Source of the DNA: DATKNA01 sp963786765
Lineage (GTDB): Bacteria > Actinomycetota > Actinomycetes > Actinomycetales > Kineosporiaceae
Length of the DNA stretch: 64,000 bases
Direction of reading: 5' to 3'
Assembly: GCA_963786765.1 (NCBI GenBank)
Contig: CAWBAJ010000020.1
Span: 173,596 to 237,595 of the forward strand
The position numbers were made by a program, and so were the translations under genes. Numbering within the stretch: position 1 is the stretch's first letter; each line of letters begins with the position of its first letter. This document shows positions 52,845 to 63,336 of the stretch, piece after piece. Under the pieces are notes generated by a model. It saw only the letters and a program-made list of their open reading frames with translations. It was not told the DNA's origin and ran no database searches.

Positions 52845-52861
52845 CTCATGCCGAAACCTGG

Positions 52862-54689
52862 TCAGCCGGTCGAGGTCGCTGCTTCGAGCCACTCGTCCTC
52901 GAGCGCGGCGCGCTCGTCCTGGAGGGCGCGCAGTTCGGCGTCCAGGACGAGCACAGCCTCGTGGTCGGTCGCCTTCTCCGCGAGCTGCGCGTGCAGCTTC
53001 TCCTCCTGGTCCGCCAGCCGCGCCAGCTGCCGCTCGACCCGCGCCATCTCCTTGCGGGCCGTCCGCAGCGTCGCCCGCCGAGGGCCCGCCGGCTGGCGTG
53101 GCCGCCGCCTCGGCGCGCGGCAGGGGCCGCGGACGCCGACAGCCGCGGCCCGCCGCAGCGCGAGGTACTCCTCGACACCGCCGGGCAGGTCGCGGATCCC
53201 GCCGTCACCGAGCAGGGCCACCTGACGGTCACAGATGCGCTCGAGCAGGTAGCGGTCGTGGGAGACGACGAGCAGCGTGCCCGGCCAGCCGTCGAGGGCG
53301 TCCTCGACGGCGGCGAGGGTGTCGGTGTCGAGGTCGTTCGTCGGCTCGTCGAGGGCGAGCACGTTCGGCTCGCCCATCAGCAGGCGCAGCAGCTGCAGCC
53401 GCCGGCGCTCACCGCCGGACAGCTCCCTGACCGGCGTCCACACCCGCTCCCGGGCGAACCCGAGGTTCTCGAGCAGCTGCCCGGCGGTCACGTCGCGGTC
53501 GCCGATCCGCACCGAGCCCCGGACCTTCTCGACGGCCTGCTGCACGCGCAGGTCCGCGACCTCGGGTCGGACAGCTCGGCGACGTCCTGCGTCAGCATCG
53601 CCGTCCGCACCGTCTTCCCGCGCCGGACCCGGCCCGCCGCCGGCGCGAGCTGCCCGAGCAGCAGCCGCAGCAGGGTCGTCTTGCCGGAGCCGTTGACGCC
53701 GACGATGCCCGACCCGTTCCCCGGGCGCCAGCCGCCAGGTCACGTCGCCGGAGGATCCGTGGTCGCCCAGCCGGAGGGTGACGTCCTCGAGGTCGATCAC
53801 GTCCTTGCCGAGCCGGGCCGTGGCCATCCGCTCCAGCGCGAGCCGGTCCCGCGGCGGCGGCTCGTCGGCGATGAGGGCGGCGGCCGCGTCGAGCCGGAAG
53901 CGCGGCTTGCTCGACGTGCGCGCCGGCGCGCCCCGCCGCAGCCAGGCGAGCTCCTTGCGCAGCAGGTTCGCCCGCCGCTCCTGGGTCACCGACGGCGATC
54001 CGGCGCCCGCTCGGCACGCGCGAGGACGTACGCGGCGTACCCGCCGTCGTAGCCGTCGACGACCCCGTCGTGCACCTCCCAGGTGCGCTCGCAGACGGCG
54101 TCCAGGAACCAGCGGTCGTGCGTGACGACGACGAGCGCGCCCCGGCCCGCCGGCCAGCGGGCCCGCAGGTGGGCGGCCAGCCAGTCGACGCCCTCGACGT
54201 CGAGATGGTTCGTCGGCTCGTCGAGCAGCAGGACGTCGTCGGCCCGATCGACGGGCGGGCCAGCAGCGCGGCGAGCGCGACCCGCCGCCGTTGCCCGCCG
54301 GACAGTTCCCCGATCGTGGCCGCGAGCCCACCGACGGCGGGGGCGTCGAGCCCGCCGAGGAGGCCGCGTGAGCACGTCCCGGACGCCGGCGTCCGCGGCC
54401 CACACGTGATCGGGGACGTCCCCGACGACGGCCGTCCGCACGTCCGACGCCGGGTCGAGGTCGTCGGACTGGCCGAGCATGCCGAGGGCGACCCCGCCGC
54501 GAGCGTGACCCGCCCCGCGTCGGGCGCCTGCCGGCGCGCCAGCACGCGCAGCAGGGTGCTCTTGCCGTCGCCGTTGCGGCCCACGACGCCCACCCGGTCG
54601 CCGTCGTCGAGGCCGAGGCTGACGCCGTCCAGCAGGGCGCGCCCCGCGAAGGCGACGGTGATTCCCTCGGCGCCCAGCAGGTGCGCCAT
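52862..54689 (-). CDS. ABC-F family ATP-binding protein, several frameshifts
   Basis: A duplicated ATPase without membrane domain, of the ribosome-associated ABC-F class. ATG 54689. First cassette: VGVVGRNGDGKSTLLRVLA (Walker A), GELSGGQRRRVALAALLARP and LLDEPTNHLDVEGVDWLAAH; a linker with RFRLDAAAALIADEPPPRDRL; second cassette: GKDVIDLEDVTLRLGDHG, RELSGGERRRLQLLRLLMGE, LALDEPTNDLDTDTLAAVED and VVSHDRYLLERICD. The C-terminal ~90 residues form a coiled coil (KEMARVERQLARLADQEEKL), as in Uup-like members. Frames change at least near 54480, 54360, 54000, 53720 and 53570. It follows ispE with a TGATG overlap, the conserved actinobacterial arrangement. Confidence 0.87.
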
Positions 54690-55652
54690 CAGCGCCTCCC
54701 CTCCTGCGGCGCCTCGGAACTGCCCCCCGACACGATCCGCGCCCCGTGCACCGGGCCGCGCACCCGCCGCACCTCGGGTGCGGCCCCGGACGCCGTCAGC
54801 GCCACCGACAGATCGAGCGCGTGCTCCCCGTCGCGGGCGAGGAACACGGCGGTGGGCCCGGAGCCGGACACGATGCCCCCGAGCGCTCCGTACTCGAGCC
54901 CCACCGCGAGCGTGCGCTCGAGCCGGGGCAGCAGCGACACGGCCGCGGGCTGCAGGTCGTTGGTGAGCAGGGCGCCGACGGCGTCCGGCGTCGCCGAGCC
55001 GCAGCGCGTGCATCATCTCGGTCGGCACCCGCGGCTCGGGCAGGATGCGGCCCGCGCGGAGCCGGTCGAGCTCCCGGTAGACGGCCGGGGTGGCCAGGCC
55101 GGTTCCGGCGAGGGCGACGACCCAGTGGTACTCCCCCACCGCGAGCGCGGGGGTGAGCCGGTCACCGCGCCCGGTGCCGATCGCCGTGCCGCCGAGCAGG
55201 GCGAACGGCACGTCCGACCCCAGCTCCGCGGCGAGGTCGAAGAGCTCGGCCCGGGTGAGCCCGGCCTTCCAGAGCGCGTCGCAGGCGAGCAGCGCGGCGG
55301 CAGCGTCCGCGGAGCCGCCGGCCATCCCGCCGGCGACGGGGATCCCCTTGCGGATGTGCAGCCGCACGGGATCGGTCACGCCGGCGACGTCGGCGAGCAG
55401 CAGGGCCGCCCGGACCGCCAGGTTCGAGCCGTCCACCGGGACGTGGGTGGCGCCGGGGCCGGAGACGGTCACCTGGACCTGAGCGTCGCTGCTGTCCGCG
55501 GCCCCGACCGCTGCGGCGGTGACCTCGTCGAACAGCGACACGGCGTGGAACACCGTCGCGAGCGCGTGGTACCCGTCGGCCTGCGCGGCGCCGACCTCGA
55601 GACGGAGGTTGACCTTGGCGGGTGCGCGGACGGTGACCGTGGTGCCGCTCAC
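54689..55652 (-). CDS. ispE: 4-diphosphocytidyl-2-C-methyl-D-erythritol kinase, one frameshift
   Basis: A GHMP kinase in the MEP isoprenoid pathway. The GTG at 55652 begins SGTTVTVRAPAKVNLRLEVG, the ispE N-terminus; IPVAGGMAGGSADAAAALLA is the GHMP ATP-binding loop (Pro-x3-Gly-Leu/Met type) and LGSDVPFALLGGTAIGTGRG follows. After a break near 54995 the C-terminus continues SLLPRLERTLAVGLEYGAL and GGIVSGSGPTAVFLARDGEH, the third GHMP motif. Reconstructed length about 320 is normal. It overlaps rsmA upstream (GTGA) and the ABC-F gene downstream. Confidence 0.9.
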
Positions 55653-56532
55653 CCACGACCCCGCTCGAGCTCGTCGGCGAGCTCTGTCCGCCAGCAGGGC
55701 GAACTGCGCTCACGGAGAGCTGCTCACCCCGGGTCCGCGGGTCGATGCCGGCGGCCCGCAACGCCCGTTCGGCGGCGTCCGGGGAGCCGGCGAGGCCGGC
55801 GAGCGCCGCCCGCAGCGTCTTGCGCCGCTGCGCGAAGGCCGCGTCCACGCAGCTGAAGACCGCCTGCCGGCCCGCCACGGAGGCCGGCGGATCGTGCCGG
55901 GTGAAGGCGACCAGCCCGGAGTCGACGTTCGGCACCGGCCAGAACACCGAACGGGGCACCCCGCCGGCGCGACGGACGCTCGCCCACCACGCCGCCTTCA
56001 CCGACGGCACGCCGTAGGCGGGTTCGCCCGGGCCCGCCGCGAGCCGCTCGGCGACCTCCGCCTGCACCATCACCAGGCCGTGCCGCAGCGTGGGGAACCG
56101 CTCGAGCACGGTGAGCAGCACGGGAACGGCGACGTTGTAGGGCAGGTTCGCCACCAGGGCGGTGGGCTGCGGGTCGTCGAGCGCCGTCAGCGTCAGCGCG
56201 TCCTGCGCGAGCACGCGCAGGCGGTCGGCGGCGTCCGGCCGCCGCTCGGCGACGGTGGCCGGCAGGGCGGCGGCGAGGACCGCGTCGACCTCGACGGCGA
56301 CGACCGCGGCGGCAGCGTCGAGCAGCGCGAGCGTGAGGGACCCGAGGCCGGGACCGACCTCGAGGACGACGTCCGCGGGGTCGAGCGCCGCGGCGCGGGC
56401 GATCCGGCGCACCGTGTTGGCGTCGACGACGAAGTTCTGCCCCAGCGCCTTGACCGGCGAGACGGCCAGGGCCTGCGCGAGCCGGCGGAGGTCCGCCGGC
56501 CCGAGCAGGCCCTGGGTCGTCGTCGCGTTCAC
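55649..56532 (-). CDS. rsmA: 16S rRNA (adenine1518/1519-N6)-dimethyltransferase, C-terminal frameshifts
   Basis: KsgA/RsmA dimethylates two adenines near the 3' end of 16S rRNA during 30S maturation. The start gives LAVSPVKALGQNFVVDANTV; then VLEVGPGLGSLTLALLD (SAM motif I), LVANLPYNVAVPVLLTVL (catalytic NLPY), and VFWPVPNVDSGLVAF with FAQRRKTLRAAL near the end. After QLSV the frame changes near 55710 and again near 55695, each explained by one extra base; the corrected end reads AQFALLADELADELERGRG. About 290 residues. Its stop overlaps the ispE start. Part of metG - tatD - rpfB - rsmA - ispE. Confidence 0.92.
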
Positions 56533-56583
56533 CCGCTCAGGGTGTCATGGCCGTCCCGGTTGTCCGAACGACTAGTCGAACCC

Positions 56584-57724
56584 TTAGTCGAACAGGTGCC
56601 GGCCGCAGCCCCACTGCCCGGCGCCGCCGCGCTTGTACAGCAGTTTGGCGCGGTAGAGCTGCTCCCCGGGGGAGGCGTTGATCGGGTTGCCGCTGCCGCC
56701 GACCGTGTGCCAGGTGGCGACGCTGAACTGGTAGAGGCCGTAGTACCCGGCGGGGTTGACCGCGCGCGGGTTGCCGCCGGACTCGCACCTGGCCAGCGCG
56801 GGCCAGTTCAGGCCGTCGACGCCGCCGCCCACGGAGCCGACCGCCCTTGCCGCTCCCGCTCGTGCTCGCCGGCGCCGGCTTGTGCTTGGTGCCGACCTGG
56901 ACGACCTGGTCGACGGGCGCGGTGAGGAGCGAGGCCGAGACGAACGTCTTCCCCGTCTTCTTGCCGTTCGTCCGCACGACGTCGTAGACGGCGCGCTTGG
57001 TGCCGGGCTTGCCCTTCGTCACGACCTTGGTCTGCCCGACGTAGAGCTTGCTGCTCGTGGTTCGGATCGTGCTGAACGGCACCGTCTCGACGAGCGCCGT
57101 GTGCCGGTGCGAGATGCGCGTGACCTTGACGGCCAGCATGTTGACGACGGCGTCGCCGGCGGCCACCGAGAGCTTGTCGTCGCCGTCGAGCTTCACGCCC
57201 TGCTCGGCGAGCAACTGCGCGACCGTCTGTGCGGTGGTCCTGACCGCACGGGTGGTGCCGTCGGCCGTGAGGGTGATGAGCTTGGGCGTCGAGATGGCGA
57301 GGTCGAGGCCCTGCCGGCCCAGCGGCATCGACCGGGACGCCGACAGCCGTGCGCCGTCCGCGCGGATGTTGAGCACGTTGAGGGCGTCGTCGACGGTGAG
57401 CGCGGTGGTCCAGTAGGTCCGCCGGACGCCGTCGACGGTGACGGTCAGCTGCCGGGCGTACCGGACGACGACCTGCTCGCCGTCCTTCACCGGGGCGTTC
57501 AGCCCGGGGGCGACGATGTCGCGGGACGAGACCGGGACGTGCTCGTCGGCGAGGAGGGCCTGGACGGTGTCGGCGTCCGCGTCGACCGTGCGGCTGGCGC
57601 CGTCCACGGTGAGGGTCACGGTCTTGCCGGAATGGAGGTAGGCGGCGGCGCCGCCGGCGACGGCGCCGATCGCGACGGCTGTGACCGTCACGCGGGCCGC
57701 TCGCCCCTGGAGGAACTCGAGCAC
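56584..57724 (-). CDS. rpfB: Resuscitation-promoting factor RpfB-like cell-wall lytic protein, one frameshift
   Basis: A secreted muralytic enzyme linked to regrowth from dormancy. Architecture: N-terminal membrane/signal helix (VTVTAVAIGAVAGGAAAYL), three DUF348 repeats (VTLTVDGASRTVDADADTVQ; LTVTVDGVRRTYWTTALTVD; ITLTADGTTRAVRTTAQTVA), a G5 domain (VETVPFSTIRTTSSKLYVGQ, then VVTKGKPGTKRAVYDVV), a Ser/Gly/Lys linker, and the Rpf transglycosylase-like domain: LNWPALARCESGGNP with the catalytic Glu, YYGLYQFSVATWHTVGG and LLYKRGGAGQWGCG. The frame changes in the linker near 56840. GTG 57724 was chosen for its GGAG site; GTG 57832 is an in-frame alternative. The 211-bp leader shows no riboswitch I can recognise. 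Confidence 0.9.
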
Positions 57725-57935
57725 TCTGCTCCAGTCATCGGTGTCCCGGGCAGGGGGTTGGAGCGCTGATCCCGTCCCGGCTGTCGGCTCCTTACCGTAA
57801 CCAGCGATCACCCTGAGGCAAGCCTCCGCCACGCCGATGGCGGTTGCGCGAGATCTTGGGGTCGGTGTAGGGCCTGGTCAGCGGGTCAGAGGTGAGATGG
57901 CCCACAAACGCCGCCAAAACGGTGTGAACGGACAG

Positions 57936-58821
57936 TCACCAAGGTCCGTAGAGGGCCTCGCTCGTCGCGTCGATGGTGGCGCAGACCTCCCCGAGATCCC
58001 GGCCCAGCACCTCCGCCATGCACCGGACGGTGAGCGGCACCAGATAGCCGGCGTTGGGTCGGCCGCGGTGCGGGGACGGCGCCAGGTAGGGGGCGTCGGT
58101 CTCGACCAGGACCTGCTCGAGCGGCACAGCACGCAGCGCCTCCCGCAGGGGCTCGGCGTTCCTGAAGGTGAGCGTGCCCGCGAAGGACAGGTACCAGCCC
58201 TGGTCCGCGCAGAACCGGGCCATCGCGGCGTCGCCGGAGAAGCAGTGGAAGACCGTGTGCTCCGGCGCGCCCTCCTCGGCGAGCACGCGCAGGACGTCGT
58301 CGTGCGCCTCCCGGTCGTGGATCTGCAGCACCTTGCCCAGCCGTTTCGCCAGGTCGATGTGCCAGCGGAAGGACGTCTCCTGGGCGGCCCGCCCGCCGTT
58401 GTCCGCGTCCGGGACCCAGTAGTGGTCGAGACCGGTCTCGCCGACGACCCGGACCCGCGGATGGGCGGCCAGGCGTTCGATCTCGTCGCAGGCAGCGCCA
58501 GCGCGCCGAGGGGCGGCTCGGCCTGCTCGGCGACGATGCGGCTCGCCTCGGTCGGGTGGAGGGCCACGCCGCCGACGAGCAGCGCCGGGCGCGAGACCGG
58601 TGTCGAGCAGGTCGACGGTCCACTGCGCGGCCTCGAGGTCGCAGCCGATCTGCACCATCCGCGTCACGCCCACAGCGGCGGCCGCGGCCAGCGCGTCGCC
58701 GACCTCGAGGCGTCCCGTCGCCGCGCCGGGCGTGGTCGAGGTGGGTGTGGTTGTCGACGACGGGTGCGGCAGGGGCTCGGGCGCGGGCGGGCAGCCGGAC
58801 GGCAGCGGGCGGCTCGCTCAC
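57936..58821 (-). CDS. tatD: TatD family deoxyribonuclease/hydrolase, several frameshifts
   Basis: A TIM-barrel metal-dependent hydrolase with 3'-5' DNase activity in studied members. The start region VVDNHTHLDHA gives the HxH metal ligands; then VTRMVQIGCDLEAAQWTVDL, VALHPTEASR, ERLAAHPRVRVVGETGLDHY (Glu ligand), RLGKVLQIHDREAHDDVL (His), TVFHCFSGDAAMARFCADQG (His), and LVETDAPYLAPSPHRGRPN (Asp). Breaks near 58735, 58590 and 58500 split the first third. GTG 58821 overlaps the metG stop (GTGA), confirming coupling. All metal ligands are kept. Confidence 0.9.
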
Positions 58822-60619
58822 CCCTCGCCCTCGAGGCGGCGCCAGCTCCTCCTCGACGACGGAGTCGTCGAGCTTGCGGAAGATCGGGCTCGGCGGCGGC
58901 CACGGGCGTCCCGGGCACCACCGGCACCGACTCCCACGCCGGCACCGTCTCGCCCAGCCGGTAGTCGCCCTCCAGCACCGGGTAGCCCGGGCCGCCGTCG
59001 AGGTCGTCGACCTCGTCGATGCGCGGCATCGGCGACACGGTGCCGCTGCCGCCGAGCGCCTCGTGCACCGCCTGCGCGCTGTGCGGCAGGAACGGCGACA
59101 GCAGCGTCCGGCAGTCGCTGACCGCCTGCGCCGCCACGTGCAGCACGGTCTCGAACCGCTCGGGCTCGGAGGTGCGCAGCTTCCACGGGGCCTGGTCCGA
59201 CAGGTACTTGTTGGCCTCGCCGACCACCCGCATGGCCTCGGGGACGGCCTGCTTCTGCCGATGGCGTCGCGAGCAGGTCGCCGACGGAGCGGAAGCCGCC
59301 TGCCGTCGTCGCGAGCAGCGCGCGGTCGGCGTCCGTGAGGGCGCCAGCGGCCGGGACGCCCGAGGTTCTTGTGGATCATCGAGGCGACCCGGTTGACGAG
59401 GTTGCCCCAGCCCGGCGACGAGCTCGTCGTTGGTGCGGCGGACGAACTCCGGCCAGGTGAAGTCGACGTCCTGGGTCTCGGGGCCGGCGACGGAGATGAA
59501 GTAGCGCAGCGCGTCGGGCTGGTAGCGGGCGAGCAAGTCGCGGACGTAGATGACGTACCCGCGCGAGGAGGAGAACTTGCCGCCCTCGATCGTCAGGTAC
59601 TCGCTGCTGACGACCTCGGTCGGCAGCTGCAGCTCCCCGAACACCCCGGGCTTGCCGCCGCGTGCGCCCTTGCCGTCGTACGCCGAGCAGCTCGGACGGC
59701 CAGATCTGGGCGTGGAAGGTGATGTTGTCCTTGCCCATGAAGTAGTAGGACGCGGGCGTCCGGGTCGTTCCACCAGGCGCGCCAGGCGTCGGGGTCGCCG
59801 GAGCGGCGGGCCCACTCGACGGACGCCGACAGGTAGCCGATGACGGCGTCGAACCAGACGTAGAGCCGCTTGCCGGGGTTGTCCTCCCAGCCGGGCAGCG
59901 GCACCGGGATGCCCCAGTCGATGTCGCGGGTCATCGCCCGCGGGCGGACGTCGTCGAGCAGGTTGAGGCGAGAACTTCAGGACGTTCGGGCCGCCAGTCG
60001 GTGCGCGTCTGCAGCCATGCGCCGAGCGTCTCGGCGAGGGCCGGCAGGTCGAGGAAGAAGTGCTCGGTCTCGACGAACTCCGGCGTCTCGCCGTTGATCC
60101 GGCTCCGCGGGTTGATCAGGTCGGTCGGGTCGAGCTGGTTGCCGCAGTTGTCGCACTGGTCGCCGCGGGCGCCGTCGTAGCCGCAGATGGGACAGGTGCC
60201 CTCGATGAAGCGGTCGGGCAGGGTGCGGCCGGTCGAGGGGGAGATCGCGCCCGAGGTGGTCTGCTCGATCATGTAGCCGTTCTGGTAGCAGACGCGGAAC
60301 AGCTCCTGGGCGACGGCGTAGTGGTTGCGCGGTGGTCGTGCGGGTGAAGAGGTCGTAGGAGAGGCCGAGGCCGGCGAGGTCCTCGACGATGACCCGGTTG
60401 TAGCGGTCGGCGAGCTGCTCGGGGTCACGCCCTCCTTCTCGGCCTGCACGAGGATCGGCGTCCCGTGCTCGTCGGTGCCCGGACCATGAGCACGTCGTGA
60501 CCCGCCATCCGCATGTACCGGCTGAACACGTCGGAGGGGACGCCGAAGCCGGCGACGTGGCCGATGTGCCGCGGGCCGTTGGCGTAGGGCCAGGCGACCG
60601 CGGAGAGGACGTGGGTCAT
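58818..60619 (-). CDS. metG: Methionyl-tRNA synthetase, many frameshifts
   Basis: A class I aminoacyl-tRNA synthetase, essential. ATG 60619 opens VLSAVAWPYANGPRHIGHVA (HIGH motif), then VFSRYMRMAGHDVLMV, the zinc knuckle region with CPICGYDG and CDNCGNQLDP (CxxC pairs), DIDWGIPVPLPGWEDN, KRLYVWFDAVIGYLSASVEW, YFMGKDNITFHAQIWPSEL, KFSSSRGYVIYVRDLLARY (KMSKS-like KFSSS), and the anticodon-binding part DVDFTWPEFVRRTNDELVAG with SDQAPWKLRTSEPERF. It lacks a clear C-terminal tRNA-binding EMAP domain, normal for this type. At least nine frame changes interrupt it, so these are surely sequence errors. Followed by tatD with a 4-bp overlap. Confidence 0.9.
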
Positions 60620-60751
60620 GTGTTGATCCTAGGGACGCTCTGCCCGGCATCGGCCAGCGGTTTACCCGGCGCGCACTGCGGGCACGGGGCCGGGGCCTGC
60701 GCATCCCATTCCTGCCGCCTTCTCTCGGCGATCCACAAGGAGCGACGTCCC

Positions 60752-61584
60752 ATGACCACATCGGACTCTCTCGGCACCGGAACCGGCACCGGCAGCGGCC
60801 GGCCCCTGGCCGTCGTGACGGGCGCGTCGAGCGGCATCGGGCTCGAGCTCGCCAAGCAGTTCGCCGAGCACGACTTCGACGTCGTCGTCGCCGCGGAGGA
60901 CCCCAGCATCGAGGTGGCGGCCGACGTGCTGCGCTCGTCCGGGTCGCAGGTCACCCCCGTGCAGGCCGACCTGTCGACGTACGAGGGCTGCGAGCAGCTC
61001 GTGACCCAGGTGGAGGCGACCGGGCGGCCCGTCGAGGCGCTCGCCCTGAACGCCGGCGTCGGCAGCGGCGGGCCGTTCCACGAGACGGACCTGCGCAAGG
61101 AACTCGAGGTCATCGCGGTCAACGTGACGTCGACAGTGCACCTCGCCAAGCGGTTCATCCCGTCGATGGTCGAGCGCGGCTCGGGCAGGGTGCTCGTCAC
61201 CTCGTCGATCGCGTCGACGCAGCCCGGGCCGTACGAGGCGTCTACGCCGCGACCAAGGCGTTCGACCAGTCCTTCGCCGAGGCGATCCGCAGCGAGCTCG
61301 AGGACACCGGCGTCACCGTCACGTCCCTGATGCCGGGCGTGACCAGGACGAACTTCTTCGCGCGCGCCGACATGGACGACACCCGCGCCGGCTCGGACGC
61401 CACGATGCAGGACGACCCCGCCAGGGTCGCCGAGCAGGGCTTCGAGGCCCTCATGAAGGGCGAGGAGAAGGTCGTCGCGGGCAACCCGATGAACAAGGTC
61501 ATCTCCGCCGCGGGCCGGCTCACCCCGGACTCGGTGAAGGCCGCGACGCACAAGTTGCTCAGCAAGCCCGGCTCCGGCGAGTGA
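60752..61584 (+). CDS. Short-chain dehydrogenase/reductase (SDR), one frameshift
   Basis: A classical SDR of about 277 residues using NAD(P)H. The ATG at 60752 has AAGGAG at 60738-60743. Motifs are VVTGASSGIGLELAKQ (TGxxxGxG at 23-30), ALNAGVGSGGPF (NAG), RVLVTSSIAST (catalytic Ser) and, after the break near 61243, VYAATKAF (catalytic Tyr and Lys), then DTGVTVTSLMPGVTRTNFF. The break is explained by one lost G before GTCTACGCC. The C-terminus (AGRLTPDSVKAATHKLL) fits the group acting on small ketones or acyl intermediates; the substrate is unknown. It lies alone between metG (divergent) and the convergent M1 peptidase. Confidence 0.87.
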
Positions 61585-61599
61585 GGCCGGTCGCCGCTG

Positions 61600-63168
61600 T
61601 CAGCGCGACGTGCGGTGAGTCGACCCAGTTGACGCGGAGGGCAACGAGTTCTGCGTGCTCGACGATGCGTGAGCGGGCACGGGGTCGACGGTCCAGTCCG
61701 GATGGCCGGGCATCGGCGGGGTCCGCGTGCCGTAGAGCCAGGCGATGAGGAAGGTCCGCAGGTCCTTGTGGGCCACTCGCGAGGCCAGCCGGATGAAGTC
61801 GTCCGTGGACGCGGACCGGCCGCGGTACTTCGCGACCCAGCGACGCTCGAGCGCGTTGAAGCGTTTCGCCCCCACCTTCTGCCGGAGGGCGTAGAGCGCC
61901 AGCGCGCCGCCGTCGTACACGTTCGGGTTGAAGAGGTCGTCGATCGAGCCGCTGCGCGGCCGCGCGACCGGGCCGTGCTCGTCTCTCACCTTGTCGCCCT
62001 GCCGGTAGACCGCCTTGAAGTACGACTGCAGGTCGGGGTACCCCAGGTCGTCCTTCAGGTAGCCGTGGATCGCGTCGTACTGCGCCTCGTACCAGGTTGC
62101 GTGGCCCTCGTTGAGCCAGATGTCGCTCCACGCATACGGGGAGACGCTGTCCCCGAACCACTCGTGCGCGAGCTCGTGCACCATCGTCCCGTTGCGGAGG
62201 CCGACCGGCGTGCGAGTCGCGAAGACCGGCGCGTCGAACAGCGAGAGCGTCTGGGTCTCCAAGGAGTAGCCGATGGCCGCGTCGAAGACGAGCGACCCGT
62301 AGTTCGCTGTCGGGTAGCGCCCGACCCTGGAGGTCATCCAGGTTAGCTGGCTCCGCTCGACGGCGAGCAGTGGGGCCAGGCGGGCGGCCTGGGCGCGCGG
62401 TACGACGTCCCTGATCTGCACGCCGCGCACCGGACGCCGCGGGAGGACGACGAAGTCGCCGACCGCCAGCTGCACGAGCTCGCTGGCCAGCGGGTCGGGC
62501 TCGCGGAACGTCCACACGACGCGGCCGGCCTTCAGGCGCCGGCTCACGAGGACGCCGTTCGTCGCGGCCGTCCAGCCGGCCGGGGCGTCGATCACGAACC
62601 GGTAGGTCGCCTTGTCCCTGGGGTGGTCGTTGACCGGGAAGACCTGGTGCGCGGCGTCCGGCTGCGCGGCGACGACAGTGCCCACCTTGGAGAAGAAGAA
62701 CCCGGCAGGGGCGGTGTCGGGATCGGGCGCCTGCGGACGGGCGGTGAAGCGCCTGACCACGACGGTGAAGCGGTGACCTCGGGTGATCGGCCTCGACGGG
62801 GTGATCACCAACTCGGAACCGTGCCGGCTGTAGGCCGCAGCGTGGCCGTCCACGGACACCGAACCCACCGACCGGCCGGCGAAGTCGAGGTCGAACCGGG
62901 AGAGCGCCTGGGTGGCCACCGCCCGGACGGTCACGTCGCCGGTGATCGTCTGCGCGGGATCCTTGCGCGGGTACCGGAGGTGGAGATCGTAGGACCGGAC
63001 GTCGTACCCGCCATTGCCCAGCGTCGGGAACAGGCGGTCCCCGATCCCGGGTGCTCCCGGCGTCGGCCGCGGCCCGGTTCCGGCGCTGACTGCCGAGGCA
63101 CTCGGCGCCAGGGCCGCCAGACTGATGGTCACGGCAGCGGCGACGGCGACTGACACGGCGCGTCTCAT
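61600..63168 (-). CDS. Secreted M1 family metallopeptidase
   Basis: A 522-residue zinc peptidase. Signal peptide: VSVAVAAAVTISLAALAPSA, with the ASAVSA cleavage region. The N-terminal beta domain (YDVRSYDLHLRYPRKDPAQT, ITGDVTVRAVATQALSRFDL) leads to the catalytic domain: GSLVFDAAIGYSLETQTLSL (in place of GAMEN), VHELAHEWFGDSV (HExxH at about 331-335) and WLNEGHATWYEAQYD (third ligand Glu354). The C-terminal part is short, so the armadillo-like domain IV of large aminopeptidases is missing, as in compact actinobacterial M1 proteins. ATG 63168 is preferred; a GTG at 63195 is possible. Likely extracellular peptide trimming. The frame is intact. Confidence 0.88.
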   Translation of the reverse strand: MRRAVSVAVAAAVTISLAALAPSASAVSAGTGPRPTPGAPGIGDRLFPTLGNGGYDVRSYDLHLRYPRKDPAQTITGDVTVRAVATQALSRFDLDFAGRSVGSVSVDGHAAAYSRHGSELVITPSRPITRGHRFTVVVRRFTARPQAPDPDTAPAGFFFSKVGTVVAAQPDAAHQVFPVNDHPRDKATYRFVIDAPAGWTAATNGVLVSRRLKAGRVVWTFREPDPLASELVQLAVGDFVVLPRRPVRGVQIRDVVPRAQAARLAPLLAVERSQLTWMTSRVGRYPTANYGSLVFDAAIGYSLETQTLSLFDAPVFATRTPVGLRNGTMVHELAHEWFGDSVSPYAWSDIWLNEGHATWYEAQYDAIHGYLKDDLGYPDLQSYFKAVYRQGDKVRDEHGPVARPRSGSIDDLFNPNVYDGGALALYALRQKVGAKRFNALERRWVAKYRGRSASTDDFIRLASRVAHKDLRTFLIAWLYGTRTPPMPGHPDWTVDPVPAHASSSTQNSLPSASTGSTHRTSR

Positions 63169-63304
63169 GCGGCGGAGAGTAGTCGCGGGCACCGACAGAC
63201 GGATAGCCCCGAGACGGTCCCCACGCACAGCTACCACCACCCCCTGTCCCGGCAGAACGTCGCGGTTCGAGCGACTAGCGAGCCGGATTCCCGTCCGTGT
63301 AGTA

Positions 63305-63322
63305 TTCGAACAGGTGTTCGAA
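63305..63322 (+). promoter_or_regulatory. LexA (SOS) box upstream of the DUF222/HNH gene
   Basis: TTCGAACAGGTGTTCGAA is an 18-bp palindrome with a 2-bp centre. Its core TCGAAC-N4-GTTCGA (63306-63321) is an exact match to the LexA operator known from mycobacteria and Bacillus. It overlaps a TAGTAT -10-like hexamer (63300-63305) and lies 14 bp before the ATG of the downstream gene, where LexA would block transcription. Confidence 0.75.
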
Positions 63323-63336
63323 TCACGGGGGGTGGG

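Noticed and set aside
57725..57935. Possible c-di-AMP riboswitch in the rpfB leader
   Set aside because: Such riboswitches often precede rpf genes, but I could not find the conserved core here.
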